53,305 nucleotides of DNA. It comes from Heterotrichella gracilis (lineage: Eukaryota > Sar > Xanthophyceae > Tribonematales > Xanthonemataceae). The stretch is from the NCBI GenBank assembly GCA_032358255.1, contig JAULBX010026019.1, positions 1 to 53,305 of the forward strand, written 5' to 3'. The stretch's first letter is position 1. Each line of letters begins with the position of its first letter. Shown in pieces: positions 24,201-36,400 of this stretch. The notes beneath the pieces were generated by a model. It did not search any database and was not told the DNA's origin. It was given only the letters and a program-made list of their open reading frames with translations. Both the position numbers and the translations under genes were made by a program.

Positions 24201-27200
24201 TCCCTGGAGAACCAATATAGATCCTCAAAGCAAACCCCTACCCTGTTTCGCCTACCTTTGAGTTGTTCCCCAGCATGCTGACCTCCAGCCTGGTTAGCAT
24301 GCTGGGGGCTCCAGGACCTCATTAACCCAACCCCCCTTCCCCCATACCCACTAATTGAATTCCTTTGGGACCCCAGATTAAAGCCCAAAGCCAATCCTGT
24401 GCTGTTGCGCCTACCTTTGAATTGTCCCCTCGCATGCTGAGCTCCAGGACCTCATCAAATCCCCGGCATTTGGTCAGCAGGCGGCAGAGCCCCCAAAATG
24501 TGCCCCCACCCACGCTGCTGCCGCTCACGCGCTGGTACTTCCCCTCGCCATCCACGCGTATCATACTCACCCCTGACCCGATGTTGACCAGGAGATAGGG
24601 GAACAGGTTGAGGTTGGGGTCACCTGCGACGAGAATGAATTTGATGATGTTGGATATTGAAGTAATAATGTTGGGATTCAATAGAATGATTGGATGCACA
24701 ATTTTAGCTGACCCCATGTTCACCATCAGGGGTAGGGGAACAGGTTGAGGTTGGGATCGCCTGTGATGATAATGGATCAAATTGTAATGAAGTTGGATTG
24801 GATGTGATTATTTAAGCTGACCCGATGTTGACCAGGCGGTAGTGAAACAGGTTGAGGTTGGGGCCACCTGTGATGAGAATGGGTCATATGTAATGAAGTT
24901 GGATTGGATGTGATTATTTTAGCTGACCCGATGTTGACCAGGAGGTAACAGGTTGAGGTTGGGGCCACCTGTGATGATTGGTGAATTGGATGTGATGATG
25001 GTTGATGTAATGATGGTGGATCGTATGTAATCAAGTAGGATTATGATGGAATGGCTTTGGATCAGAGTGTAACGAGGAAAGCATTTGATGCAAAGATGGT
25101 GGCGGACCCCATGTTCACCATGAGAATGTTGAATTCCCTGTGATTGTGAGGCTCACTCATGGGGGCACATGTGCGCAGGATGCTGGTGAGGGATTTCGGA
25201 AATGCTGTGAAGATTCCGCAATGCTGGGAATCTGGCTGTTCAGCTGGAACGCATGTAAGTAAAGGGGTTTGAAGGGCAAAGTGCACTCACTGTCAGCTGC
25301 CAGGAAGGAGGGCTCCCCGTTTTCATACAGGAAGGCCTCATGAGGGATTGCCTTGAGCAGGAAGTTGGTCCCCTCCACCAGGCACCACATCTCATCCACC
25401 TTCTCCAGCTGGAGCCCCAGGCGTTCCTGGAACAGCTGCAAGGGGGAATTTGAGTTGGACTTAGGAGTTCAAAGTTTAGGGTTTGGCAGGAAATTTGTCC
25501 CCTCCGCCAGGCACCACATCTCATCCACCTTCTCTAACTGGACCCCCAAGCATTCCTGGAACAGCTGCAAGGTGGGGAGACAGGTTCAGAGTCAGCAGGT
25601 GAGCGTTTCATGATCACGCGGTACCTACACCCTAGACTCTCCACCCATCTGAGCATACTCAAATGCCCCCCTTCAGTTGCCTTGACCCGCATGGCCGCCT
25701 GCCATCGCTCCACGTTCTACCGATGCAGCCCCGACCACTCAGCCTCAGCCTACCTGTGCCCCACTGCCTTCACCCAGATGGCTGCGCCCTACACCCAACC
25801 CCTACACTGTGAACCCTAAACCCTATATCCTACACCCTACGCCATGAACCCTCCACCCACCTGAGCATACTTGTACACCCCCCCTCCCCTCGCCTTGACC
25901 CGCATCGCCGCCTGCCGCCGCCCCCCGTTCTGCCGATGCAGCCCCTCCCCCCCACCTAATTTCTATCTGCACGGCCTGCCTGCATGTACCTTCACCCACA
26001 TGCCTATCCCCAACCCCTCCATCAGAAACTCTCTGCTGGGTAGAGTCTACCCACCTGCGCATACTTGTACGCCCCCCCTCCCGTGGCCTTGACCCGCATC
26101 GCCGCCTGCCGCCGCCCCCCATTCTGCCGATGCAGCCCCTTGGCCCGAATGAACTCAATGGCCTCCTCGATCTTGGCGGTCTCAAATTTTACAAAATGCA
26201 GCTTTCCCCCCTTGTGGTGCCCGTTGCTGTCTGGGCTAGAGGAGCCGATGGAGGCATCCTCGTAGGAAAAGTAGACCAGTTTGACCAGGGAACCCCCGAT
26301 GTCGATGGCAAAGTGGGAGATGTATTCGGCCTCCTGGTTGGGGAGGAGAATGGAGGGGGCATCCTTGGTGGTTGCGTCCACTGGGGAGGAAAGGAGGGAT
26401 GAGGGGATGAGGAAGGGGTGGGAGTGGTGGGTCGCCATGGCGATGGGTGGCATGCGAGTTTACACATATATTTGTGCGGATTGGATTGAGCACATGTGCA
26501 GGTATGACTTTGCAAAGTAGAAAAGGTGAATAAGAGGGTGGAGGGCGCGTCCTTTGTGGTGGCAGGAACTGAGGAGGTGGGGAATGGGGGGTGAAGAAGG
26601 CTTGGGAGGAGTGGGAGGTCCGCCATGGCATGGCGATGATTGACCAAATGGATTTATGCACGGGAGTGTGCAGATGCACCTATGCTGATGATTGAGCTTC
26701 GTCAAATGTGCAATCATTCGTTTGGAAGATATGCCTGTGTTCAGTTTAGACAGTGGGCGCATGCAATGCAGTCGTGGCGGTATGCCGCCAATCGCATTGG
26801 TGGGTGGAGTGGGTGTGGGGGAGGGAGTGGGTACCAAATTGCGGGTGCAGCTCGTGTTTTGAGTGTGCAGAACAGGTAACAGGTCGTGCTATATGTTGCG
26901 CAGTCAATGTCAGGACGCAAGTATACAGTGTAGGATGTTTTTACATAGCCTGTTTATGCATAATAGGGGCATTGCAATGTGCATTGCAAATCCCAGTGGC
27001 TGCCTATGAACCAAACTTGAGTGCTTTCTACAAACGCGCGACACCCCGGTGGATAAATATTACTTGCATATGCATGCGGGACGGCACATATTGCATGCAT
27101 GTGCCAGTGCCATGCCCTACCGTCATCCACCGATGCCTCGCTAATGATCGCCCCCGCCAGATCCAACGTGCTCTGCGATCGCGTCCCGTCAAACTCGGCA

Positions 27201-27343
27201 TCGGACTGCTCGCTCATCTCCGGAACAAGCTCCGAAACGAACGGTTCGTCCACTGGCTCGCTGGTCCTTGACCCAACAAACTCCTCCGCATACCCATCCT
27301 CCAGGGGCCCTGGCACTAAACCCACGTCAGGGTCTGGTTCCAT
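15272..27343 (-). CDS. PANK2: Pantothenate kinase fused to DUF89 phosphatase (plant PANK2-like)
   Basis: Eighteen exons in transcription order: 27343-27121, 26380-26055, 25435-25291, 24623-24415, 23706-23552, 23338-23128, 21669-21506, 21181-20965, 20598-20535, 20235-20079, 19342-19198, 18817-18676, 18341-18183, 17996-17877, 17657-17196, 16325-16180, 15947-15877, 15335-15272. They join in frame to 1059 aa. Residues about 98-423 are a type II pantothenate kinase: [70 protein letters not shown]. The glutamate ([10 protein letters not shown]) and arginine (YQRVSGSS) that animal PANK4 lacks are both kept, so kinase activity is expected. The C-terminal DUF89 metal-dependent phosphatase has [29 protein letters not shown] and [13 protein letters not shown]. 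In this family it dephosphorylates 4'-phosphopantetheine or damaged forms. A Gly/Ser/Pro-rich insert of roughly 120 residues (exon 15) interrupts the DUF89 half. ATG 27343 is the first in frame after a stop near 27575. Confidence 0.95.
15405..15460 (-). repeat. Echo of the last PANK exon 5' end with telomere heptamers
   Basis: Read on the minus strand, an acceptor CCCAG followed by GTATGACGAAGCTGCTGAC copies the start of the last exon (15335 downward). It then runs into CCTAAACCCTAAACC. It could be spliced in frame to exon 17 but would read into the repeat. Confidence 0.7.
16380..16730 (-). repeat. Three echoes of PANK exon 16 5' end
   Basis: About 16386-16446, 16566-16620 and 16660-16722 each copy about 16265-16330 (CTGCCAGGTGGCGGCTCAC ... 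GGGGCTGCCCTGGCCTGC), with increasing decay away from the exon. TTTAGGG heptamers separate them. Confidence 0.8.
16800..17155 (-). repeat. Four echoes of PANK exon 15 3' end
   Basis: Copies of the donor-side end of exon 15 (around 17196-17270: CACGATGAACAGC, CTTCCATGCCGAGG, TCCCCAAA) appear at about 16808-16845, 16895-16935, 16982-17055 and 17113-17150. The 16982-17055 copy is the longest and matches to the CTTCTTGGACTT end. Each is separated by TTTAGGG-type sequence. Confidence 0.8.
18912..18948. repeat. Perfect 18-base-arm palindrome
   Basis: CAGGGGGACTAGAATAGG is followed by a single T and then its exact reverse complement. It lies inside a degenerate echo of PANK exon 12 5' end (GATGCACGCC-like motifs at about 18903-18912 and 18950-18962). 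Confidence 0.95.
19020..19143. repeat. 31-base minisatellite carrying telomere heptamers
   Basis: Four tandem copies of a 31-base unit (ACATGGGCAGGTAGTATACC, then CTAAACCCTAA) run from 19020 to 19143. Each unit contains CCCTAAA-type sequence and a GGTATACTACCTG-like core on the minus strand. The unit sits just downstream of PANK exon 11. Confidence 0.95.
19465..19545 (-). repeat. Echo of PANK exon 11 5' end
   Basis: CAATCTC(C)CCCAG(T/C)A(G/A)(G/A)TCGGGGAGCAC through CACGCTCCTTGTCCTTCC copies about 19277-19343, upstream of the exon in transcription order. TTTGGG/TTTAGG-like sequence surrounds it. Confidence 0.8.
19730..20075 (-). repeat. Two echoes of PANK exon 10 3' end with telomere heptamers
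   Basis: 19765-19835 and 19976-20042 are close copies of 20079-20146, the end coding [21 protein letters not shown] with its donor. CCCTAAACCCTAAACC groups occur between the copies (about 19725-19760, 19895-19960, 20050-20077). Confidence 0.85.
20350..20415 (-). repeat. Echo of PANK exon 10 5' end
   Basis: GCGCAAGGAGCGACC(A)AAAGC(C)GC(G)GC... CCCCTGCAAAAAGG copies 20190-20245, upstream of its source in transcription order. Confidence 0.7.
20819..20895 (-). repeat. Echo of PANK exon 8 3' end
   Basis: CTTGAGCCAGTA(C/T)CGCA(C/T)CTC through ATTAATATCAATGGTGTTGG and GCTGGTACTCGGCAAA copies 20965-21033 at high identity. Confidence 0.85.
21240..21420 (-). repeat. Echoes of PANK exon 8 5' part and exon 7 3' end
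   Basis: 21262-21325 copies 21062-21125 (GGGAGTAATGCAGCACCCCC ... GTGCGAGGGGAGGTGGCCA). 21373-21411 copies the donor end of exon 7 (CACCTG(A/T)C, TGCTCCGTCATGGCCGC). Both sit in the intron between these two exons. Confidence 0.75.
21815..21870 (-). repeat. Echo of PANK exon 7 5' end
   Basis: AACCGCTCAACAAACCGGGC(G/A)CGCATCTGC at about 21831-21860 copies 21640-21675 with its acceptor, upstream in transcription order. Confidence 0.8.
22020..23060 (-). repeat. Two echoes of PANK exon 6 3' end with CAC tracts
   Basis: 22884-23035 copies 23066-23200, including an adjoining (CAC)n tract, CCCACCTTTATTGGCC and the CTCGTGGCGC(A)(A/G)AAACATGGC coding end. A more decayed copy lies at about 22040-22135. 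The block between (22140-22800) shows no exon; TTTAGGG-type sequence is at 22716-22770. Confidence 0.75.
23755..24020 (-). repeat. Three echoes of PANK exon 5 5' end
   Basis: 23774-23822, 23856-23907 and about 23972-24015 each copy about 23660-23712 (GTAGTCCC(A/G)(G/C)CCGCCATAGATGTCGCCCA...AGCATGTCCACCTG). They are spaced roughly 80-120 bases apart, and identity falls with distance from the exon. Confidence 0.85.
24130..24320 (-). repeat. Echoes of PANK exon 4 3' end
   Basis: At about 24248-24292, CGCCTACCTTTGA(G/A)TTGT(T)CCCC(A/T)... GCATGCTGA(C/G)CTCCAG copies 24408-24445. A weaker copy (TCACATGCAGGACCTCGTCA) lies at about 24148-24175. Confidence 0.7.
24690..24990 (-). repeat. Three echoes of PANK exon 4 5' end
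   Basis: About 24710-24760, 24818-24880 and 24926-24980 copy 24572-24640 (GACCCGATGTTGACCAGG, AACAGGTTGAGGTTGGGG, CACCTGTGATG), spaced about 100 bases apart. The intron background between them is an A/T-richer repeat (GTAATGAAGTTGGATTGGAT). Confidence 0.85.
25480..25580 (-). repeat. Echo of PANK exon 3 5' half
   Basis: 25490-25570 copies 25355-25443 (GCAGGAA(A/G)TT(T/G)GTCCCCTCC, CCAGGCACCACATCTCATCC, then TTCCTGGAACAGCTGCAAG) at high identity with the acceptor kept, upstream of its source. Confidence 0.85.
25640..25970 (-). repeat. Two echoes of PANK exon 2 3' end
   Basis: 25858-25950 and 25645-25735 copy 26050-26140 (CACCTG(C/A)GCATACTTGTACGC, CTTGACCCGCATCGCCGCC, TTCTGCCGATGCAGCCCC). The nearer copy is the better match. 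Confidence 0.85.
26535..26590 (-). repeat. Echo of PANK exon 2 5' end
   Basis: GGAGGGCGCGTCCTTTGTGG through CTGAGGAGG copies 26352-26390, including the acceptor, in intron 1. The remaining intron 1 sequence (26591-27120) shows no exon. Confidence 0.7.
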
Positions 27344-27988
27344 CCCTACCGATGCGAAGCCCGTCAGGGAGGAATGGGATTGGCCCAGTTGCGGTGGGTA
27401 CTGGGGGTGCGAGAGTGGGTTACATGGCTGTCTGGCATGCACAACAAGCGGTGCTAGGGAGCTAGTGGCAGGAGTCCTGAGCGTCAATGCAGTTAGGTCA
27501 AGGGCTTGTAAGGTGGTATTGAATATTTTCAGTGCGTGGGTTGCTTGTTGTGGGGTGGAGAGGTGCAGAGAGAGTGGCTGTCAGCAACGTGGAGCGACCT
27601 TGTCTGGGAGGTGGCGACGCTCATTGTGGGCTCAATTCACCGTCCGTGACTATCCAACCAACGAGCTGAGTAAGATCCTAGGTTCAAGTGTTCCTATGAC
27701 CTACACTAGCGTGTTCTACCAGTGCAATGAACCAGCTTTCGCTATGCCAAGCCTGGTCTGCGCGAAACAACACTCCCCACTCTCCTAATCTCCGGGGGAG
27801 TATTCTGTTTCATATATGACGCACCCTGAAGAAAAGGCGAAATTTTCATTTTTTGGAAAATCGGCCCCCTTTTCGTGCGGCTGCCCTACTGAGCTATAAC
27901 TCGCGCCGCCCTTGCATGCCTCCCTCTTTCCCTTGGATGCTGTGCCATTCAAGCTTCCGCACAGCAGCGCGTGAGTTGGTGCGCCAAG
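27344..27988. promoter_or_regulatory. Divergent promoter between PANK2-like and ribosomal S15a genes
   Basis: About 645 bases separate the two start codons. A pyrimidine-rich run (CCTCCCTCTTTCCCTTGG, about 27919-27936) lies in the probable S15a leader, reminiscent of terminal-oligopyrimidine leaders of ribosomal protein mRNAs. No clear TATA box was seen. The minus-strand frame stays open from about 27575 to the PANK ATG but has no ATG. Confidence 0.45.
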
Positions 27989-31190
<3,202 letters not shown>

Positions 31191-32372
31191 GCGCAAACAG
31201 GGCACAGCGGCCGACTCGGGGCTGGGGGGCGCCAGCGCAGCAGCAGCAACAGCAGCAGCAGCTGCGCCAACATACTTGCGCTGTGGTGGGGTTGTCAACC
31301 CAAGGATAGTGTTTCGCCGACATACGCGTGTGCCATAGTGGGACTGTAACACAAGGACTCGTTGAGAAATACACCATCTGTGTGCGCCAGCAAACGGCTG
31401 GCTTAATTGCATGGCATGCACGTGGAAAAAGCGCGTGGGAACAGCTCCAGTGAACCGGGTTATCTGGAACGCCTTCCAGCGGTACTTGCACACGCTTTTG
31501 CATTGGTGTTGGTTGCAAAATTGTATGTTCAGTTCTGCATTGGGTGGGGCGCAGGGACCCATCTCTACAATGCATGCATACACCATGGTGGGTCAAGTCC
31601 AGCGTTTGAGAGTCTGTGAATGTCCTGCCTTTCCTGTTTGCAAATATGCAGACTAGGCCTGGTCTATTCTGGCAAACGTCGTTCCGAATAAAAACACCCG
31701 ATGGCCGAGCTGAGCCATCCCCGGGTTTACCCTAGAGTAGGGTGGAAGCCTTCGGAAGCTCGCTCACTGCTATACCGCGTTTCATCTAAACCTCAGCCCG
31801 ACGACATAAATCCCAAGTGTGTGAGGCACTCTCATACAAGATCTGGTGCTCATGTCGACCTTGACACTATCTGACAAACTTGACCTCTAGCCGCGTCGTT
31901 CTTGTTATCTGCATGTTCACAAGCCTGCCCCAACCCAGTCTTAGTTGCTTTAGTTGCTTGCAGCACAGCGGGTCATTCCTGCCAGCGCTCAGGGAAATAC
32001 CAATCTTAAGAAGCTCTCCAACGTGATCAACATCTCCGTCCACGCTTTTGCTAAGCCAGAGGAAACGGTGAGGGTCAACGTCCACTGTTGCAACTTGGCC
32101 ACGCATGCATGCCCTACCCAGATGTTTTGTACTAAACTCTCCCAGAGGAGTCACAAGGCGACAGAACGCCACCCGTCTTAGCTACCAAAACAGCATATAT
32201 CGTGTCGTTCAGCTTGTTTGCGGTTGTCCGTAGTTTGTGCGTTCCTGTTGCAACTGCAACCGTAAGCTGGCGAGCCACGCGCTCGCATGCATGCCAATTG
32301 ATGTCATCACCAGCAAAAGCACAAGGTACAGGTGCACGCAAAACCTGAAGAATTCCCTTTATTTTCTTGCAG
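31191..32372. other. Interval with no supported gene
   Basis: It holds the S15a 3' UTR and possibly 5' exons of the 32373-32723 reading frame. A 57-codon ATG frame at 31701-31874 is plausible but has no supporting motif. At about 31965-32000 a degenerate copy of the 32370-32415 acceptor region is visible (GCAGCA(C/A)AGCGG, CCAGCGCTCAG). Confidence 0.35.
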
Positions 32373-32723
32373 CAAAGCGGCACCAGTTCCCTCACCAGCG
32401 CTCAGCACTGCGAGGCGCTGGAAAGCGAGGTGGCCAGGTGGTTTATAAATACACCTAGCGACGTCGACACCCCTGCCATGCCAACCACTGCAGCTGTCGT
32501 CCAAGACGCCCCCGCAACACGTGTGATTGGCAATGGGTACCCTGCACCCGCTGCCACCTATGCCACTGCTGGCCAACTGGTGGTGGCCACGCAGCGCGAT
32601 AGCGGGGTTGCTCAAAAGCTGAGCGCTATTGAACAGGCCAGCCTCACCAACCACCACCACCAAGAAACGAGTCCCAGCCAGCAGCACGTCAGGTGGGTGG
32701 TGCAAGAACGCTACTTCGACTAA
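32373..32723 (+). CDS. Possible terminal exon of an unrecognised gene
   Basis: After the acceptor TTCTTGCAG, a 351-base frame opens and ends in TAA at 32721-32723, coding 116 residues rich in Ala, Thr, Gln and Pro (TPAMPTTAAVVQDAPATRVI) with a short His run. The first exon and start codon were not found. Composition and the pyrimidine-rich acceptor favour coding, but there is no family match. Confidence 0.3.
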   Translation, partial: QSGTSSLTSAQHCEALESEVARWFINTPSDVDTPAMPTTAAVVQDAPATRVIGNGYPAPAATYATAGQLVVATQRDSGVAQKLSAIEQASLTNHHHQETSPSQQHVRWVVQERYFD

Positions 32724-33410
32724 ACCCCAAAGCATGCCTGCATGGAGGTCGTTTTAGTCGTTTTGCGCAACCATCTTGTTTGTGTACTTTGGTCCACCAA
32801 TTGCCAGGGGAAAGTATCAACTGAGCAGGCATTTTTTCGGGTTTTGTTTGAAGTAGCAAAGTCAATTAAAACTGTGCCTGAGAACTGATGGAACAATCAA
32901 ACAAACAAGATGGTTACTCAAAATATTGCTTGTGAAAGCCTCAGTATGGACAGCACATCCAGCACAAGTAACTAAAGTAACTTCTGACACATCAGTGCAC
33001 TTGCTCTTGCAAAACTGCACAGTTCACAAGCGCGCACCGACACCAAGGTGGCACAGACACCAAGGTACTAGAGCGCTGCATCACCCTAAACCCTACAACC
33101 CTAAGCTAGGGTTATGAACAACACCCTGCAGCAGACTGTGTGTCCTGTGCACACAAAGTCCGAGTGTAAGTGAGCAAAAGAAACATAATTGCAAATTTAC
33201 CCGGACTCTTGACATCTGATTACAGTGCCTACACTTGAGTGAGTTTCACCAAGCTCTCCACCAGAAAAACCCTAAGAACCATCTTAACCACTTGTTTGGG
33301 ACCAATAGGACCAACCCACACAAGACCATTTAACATCTGCAAGTCTTGCCCATCCCCTCCCCATTTTTACAATCTGCATATGCCACTGCAGGCAGCTTGG
33401 TATACTTGGT
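32724..33410. other. Intergenic stretch before the protein kinase gene
   Basis: I see no exon. One telomere-like CCCTAAACCCTA occurs at about 33084-33095. The kinase promoter and leader should lie here. Confidence 0.35.
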
Positions 33411-36400
33411 ATGCAGCTGGGCTCCCAGCTGAGCTCAGAGCTCAAGGCTCAGAGCTCACAGGTCATGAGCAAGCGCAAGGCTGCCTCGTCACCAGAGCCT
33501 GGCGGGTCGACGGTGAGGAAGCATGCAAAGCACGGGCCTGCACCCCGGGAGCTGGATGACATCATCGATGCTGAGTGCGCGCTCAGGCTCGCCAGGCTGT
33601 CAGTCAAGGGGGATGCTGCCCCAGCCGTCCCATGGCCATCCAGGTGGCGGTCTCAGGAGGAGCGGCAGGCAGGTGCCTGCGGCAATGGTAAGGGAAAATG
33701 TATTGAATTGTGATTATAATCGAGCAATTTCTGTTCTTGATTATTTTTCCTTTTTTAAAAACAGCCATCGCCGGTAAGAGCTCCTGCTATCGGTAACTTG
33801 TACATTACCAACAAGCAGTGGGCAATGCTTATTTGTAACAAGGGGGAACACCAAAAACAACAGAATGCTCATATTTAGGAAGGAATGCCATTGATCTTTG
33901 CTGACTGCCAATAAGTACTCCAGCGTGTTTGTACAACAGGCTGCATGTCCTGCACACTCATCTAATTCCTTGTGTTGCACCTTCATTGCAGGTGCCTGCG
34001 CCAGTCCCGCTGAGGATGAAGTTGGGGACGACTCAATCTGCATGTTCCTCCTACCTTCACAGAGTACACAGAGTACACCGAGCGAGGCCCGCCTGGCTTC
34101 CCAGCCACTGCCACAGCCACAGCCACGGCCACGGCCACTGCCACTGCCACAGCCACAGCCACAGCCACAGCCACAGCCACAGCCACAGCCACAGCCATGG
34201 GCTACAGTGGCTGAGCAGCATCATATGGATACCTCGCTTCCAGCACTCATCCCTTATGTCCCCGCCCCAGCGCCAACCCATACCGGGCTAGTGCTGCTCC
34301 CCGCTCCCGCCACATGCATCGCCCAGCGCCAGCCGGTGGTGGGTGCGCCACTGGGGGGCTGTGTGGAGCTGACACTGGCGCGTGCCACCCCCCCACACGT
34401 GCAGCACCACACCTCGCTCTCGCTATTCTTCCCTCGGGCGCGTGCAGCTCGTGCACCTTGTGTGCCTCCCCCAGCGGCAGCCCCTGCCGAGCCAGTGCCC
34501 GTACCCGCTGATGCAATCGCCCAGCCGGTTGCGCCAATTGACGGCTGTGGGCAGTTGGTGCCTGTGTGCGCCTGGACACCGCCCAAGCAGGCCGCACTGG
34601 CGCGGGTGCCCTTGGCAAACCCTAGGGTTCCCTCGCCTCCACTGCCTGCACCCATGACCCAGGAGGAGAGGTTGAGGGAGGAGCTGCGGGTTGCTGCGGC
34701 GGACCCCTGGGCCCTGGCAGGGGGGTGCGGCATATGCATCACGAGGTAGGGGGGATAGGGTAGCATTGTGGGTAGGAGAGCTGCTGTGCATTCAGGGTAA
34801 ATTGAGCTAATTGGGCCACTCGTAGGGTCCATTCTGTTATATTGTGCATCTTTCCTCGATGTACATGCAATGAACAGCAGGGTTAATGCCCAACATAGTA
34901 TATATATCCATATATAAGTATTTTACCTCTTCACCCTTGCACACACCTGTTCAGCAACTCAGATCTGATCAGATCTTCAAGGCCAGGCATCTGGGAGTCT
35001 TGATCTTGAAATTGAACCGGTCAGGTCCATTCCAAGGCCCCCCCCCACACCCGCAGGCACCAGGCAAGAATCCTAGAGGAGGGTTGCGACAAGCTGAGGG
35101 CGCTGCTGCTCTTTGACCGCATGGCCTCAAGTACCTGCATGCATAGGGGAAGGCACATATAAAATTTTAAGGCCAGGCATCGGGGAGTCTTGTTCCCAAA
35201 ATCAAACCCATTTCCCATTCCCCCCCACCCGCAGGCACCAGACGAGAATCCTGGAGGAGGGTTGCGACAAGCTGAGGGCGCTGCTGCTTGCTGACCTCAT
35301 GGCCACAGGCTTGAGGTACCTACAGACACAGGGGAAGGCCCACTATCAGTACAACAGCCTGACCCTAGGGGGCATCCTAGGGTTTGGGGGCTACGGCGTC
35401 GTGGTGCGGGCGGTGGACCCTAGCAGCAACGGCCGGGCATTGGCAGTCAAGGTGAAGGTGCAGGACAAGTCGCAGCAGGCACTGCGGGAGATGCAGCTGG
35501 CTGGCGGTGCGCCAAGGGCAGAGCAGCTCCAAACCCTGGTAAGCGCATGCTGTCGCACTCGCATGCAGTTGCAATGAGTGTCCTGCGGTTCCCAATAAGA
35601 GCACTGCCAAATGTATCTGTCACGTTATGGTTCTCCTGCGCCTGAGTCGCTTGAATTACCCAACTGGCAAAACAGGCTGCTTGCCACAATAGAAGTGCAG
35701 CGTACTCAACCTGATTAACCTGATGGGAACTCAAGTGATTCAGGCGTCGGAGAACCATCATTTGAGAATATTGATTGCAGTGCCCTCATTAACCAATAAG
35801 ATAATATGTTAGAAAAGAAAAGGAAAAACCCGACGCCAAAGGCGTAAAAAAGACGGCATAGCATCTATATCATGTTTATATGATGATTCTGCCACACAGT
35901 ATTTCCTATTCTTGTACTTTACTTGTTGTTGTGCCCTGGTCTACCTGGTCATCAAATCTACAAAGGTAGGCATGCGGCATTGGGTGGCATGTAGGCAAAC
36001 CATCTTCCAACCCCCATTTTCATTCCAGACTGAACACCCTGCAAACTATGCAAACCCTAATCTGATCTCCTTTCCCCGCACTCTAAGAGTATGCAAACCA
36101 TCAACCCCTTAGAGTCTCGGGTTTAGGGCCTGATCCTAGGGTTTAAAAACCCTAAGCTAATCCCCTTTTTGCCGCACCTCAGAGCGCATACGCCATGGAA
36201 GAGGTTGTGAACATGACGTTTGCTTTGAGCAAAAACATTGTCGACTGCTAATTAGCTGAGTTTCTGTAAAATTCCAACATACTGGACTGCAAACCCTGGA
36301 AATCCTAAGCTCATTCCCTTTTCCCCGCACCTCAGAGCGCATACGCCATGGAGGAGATTGTGAAAATGATGTTTGCTTCCAGCGAGGGCATGGTGCGGTG

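Noticed and set aside
27344..27575. Extension of the PANK N-terminus upstream of ATG 27343
   Set aside because: The frame is open to about 27575 but contains only TTG/CTG codons as possible starts, so I kept the first ATG.
27099..27788. A 229-codon plus-strand open frame
   Set aside because: It is the reverse of PANK exon 1 and its upstream region; the minus-strand reading joins in phase to the kinase exon, whereas this one leads nowhere.
33983..34281. Minus-strand and shifted plus-strand frames across the CCACAG repeat
   Set aside because: They are low-complexity shadows of the kinase coding exon, whose frame is fixed by the downstream kinase motifs.
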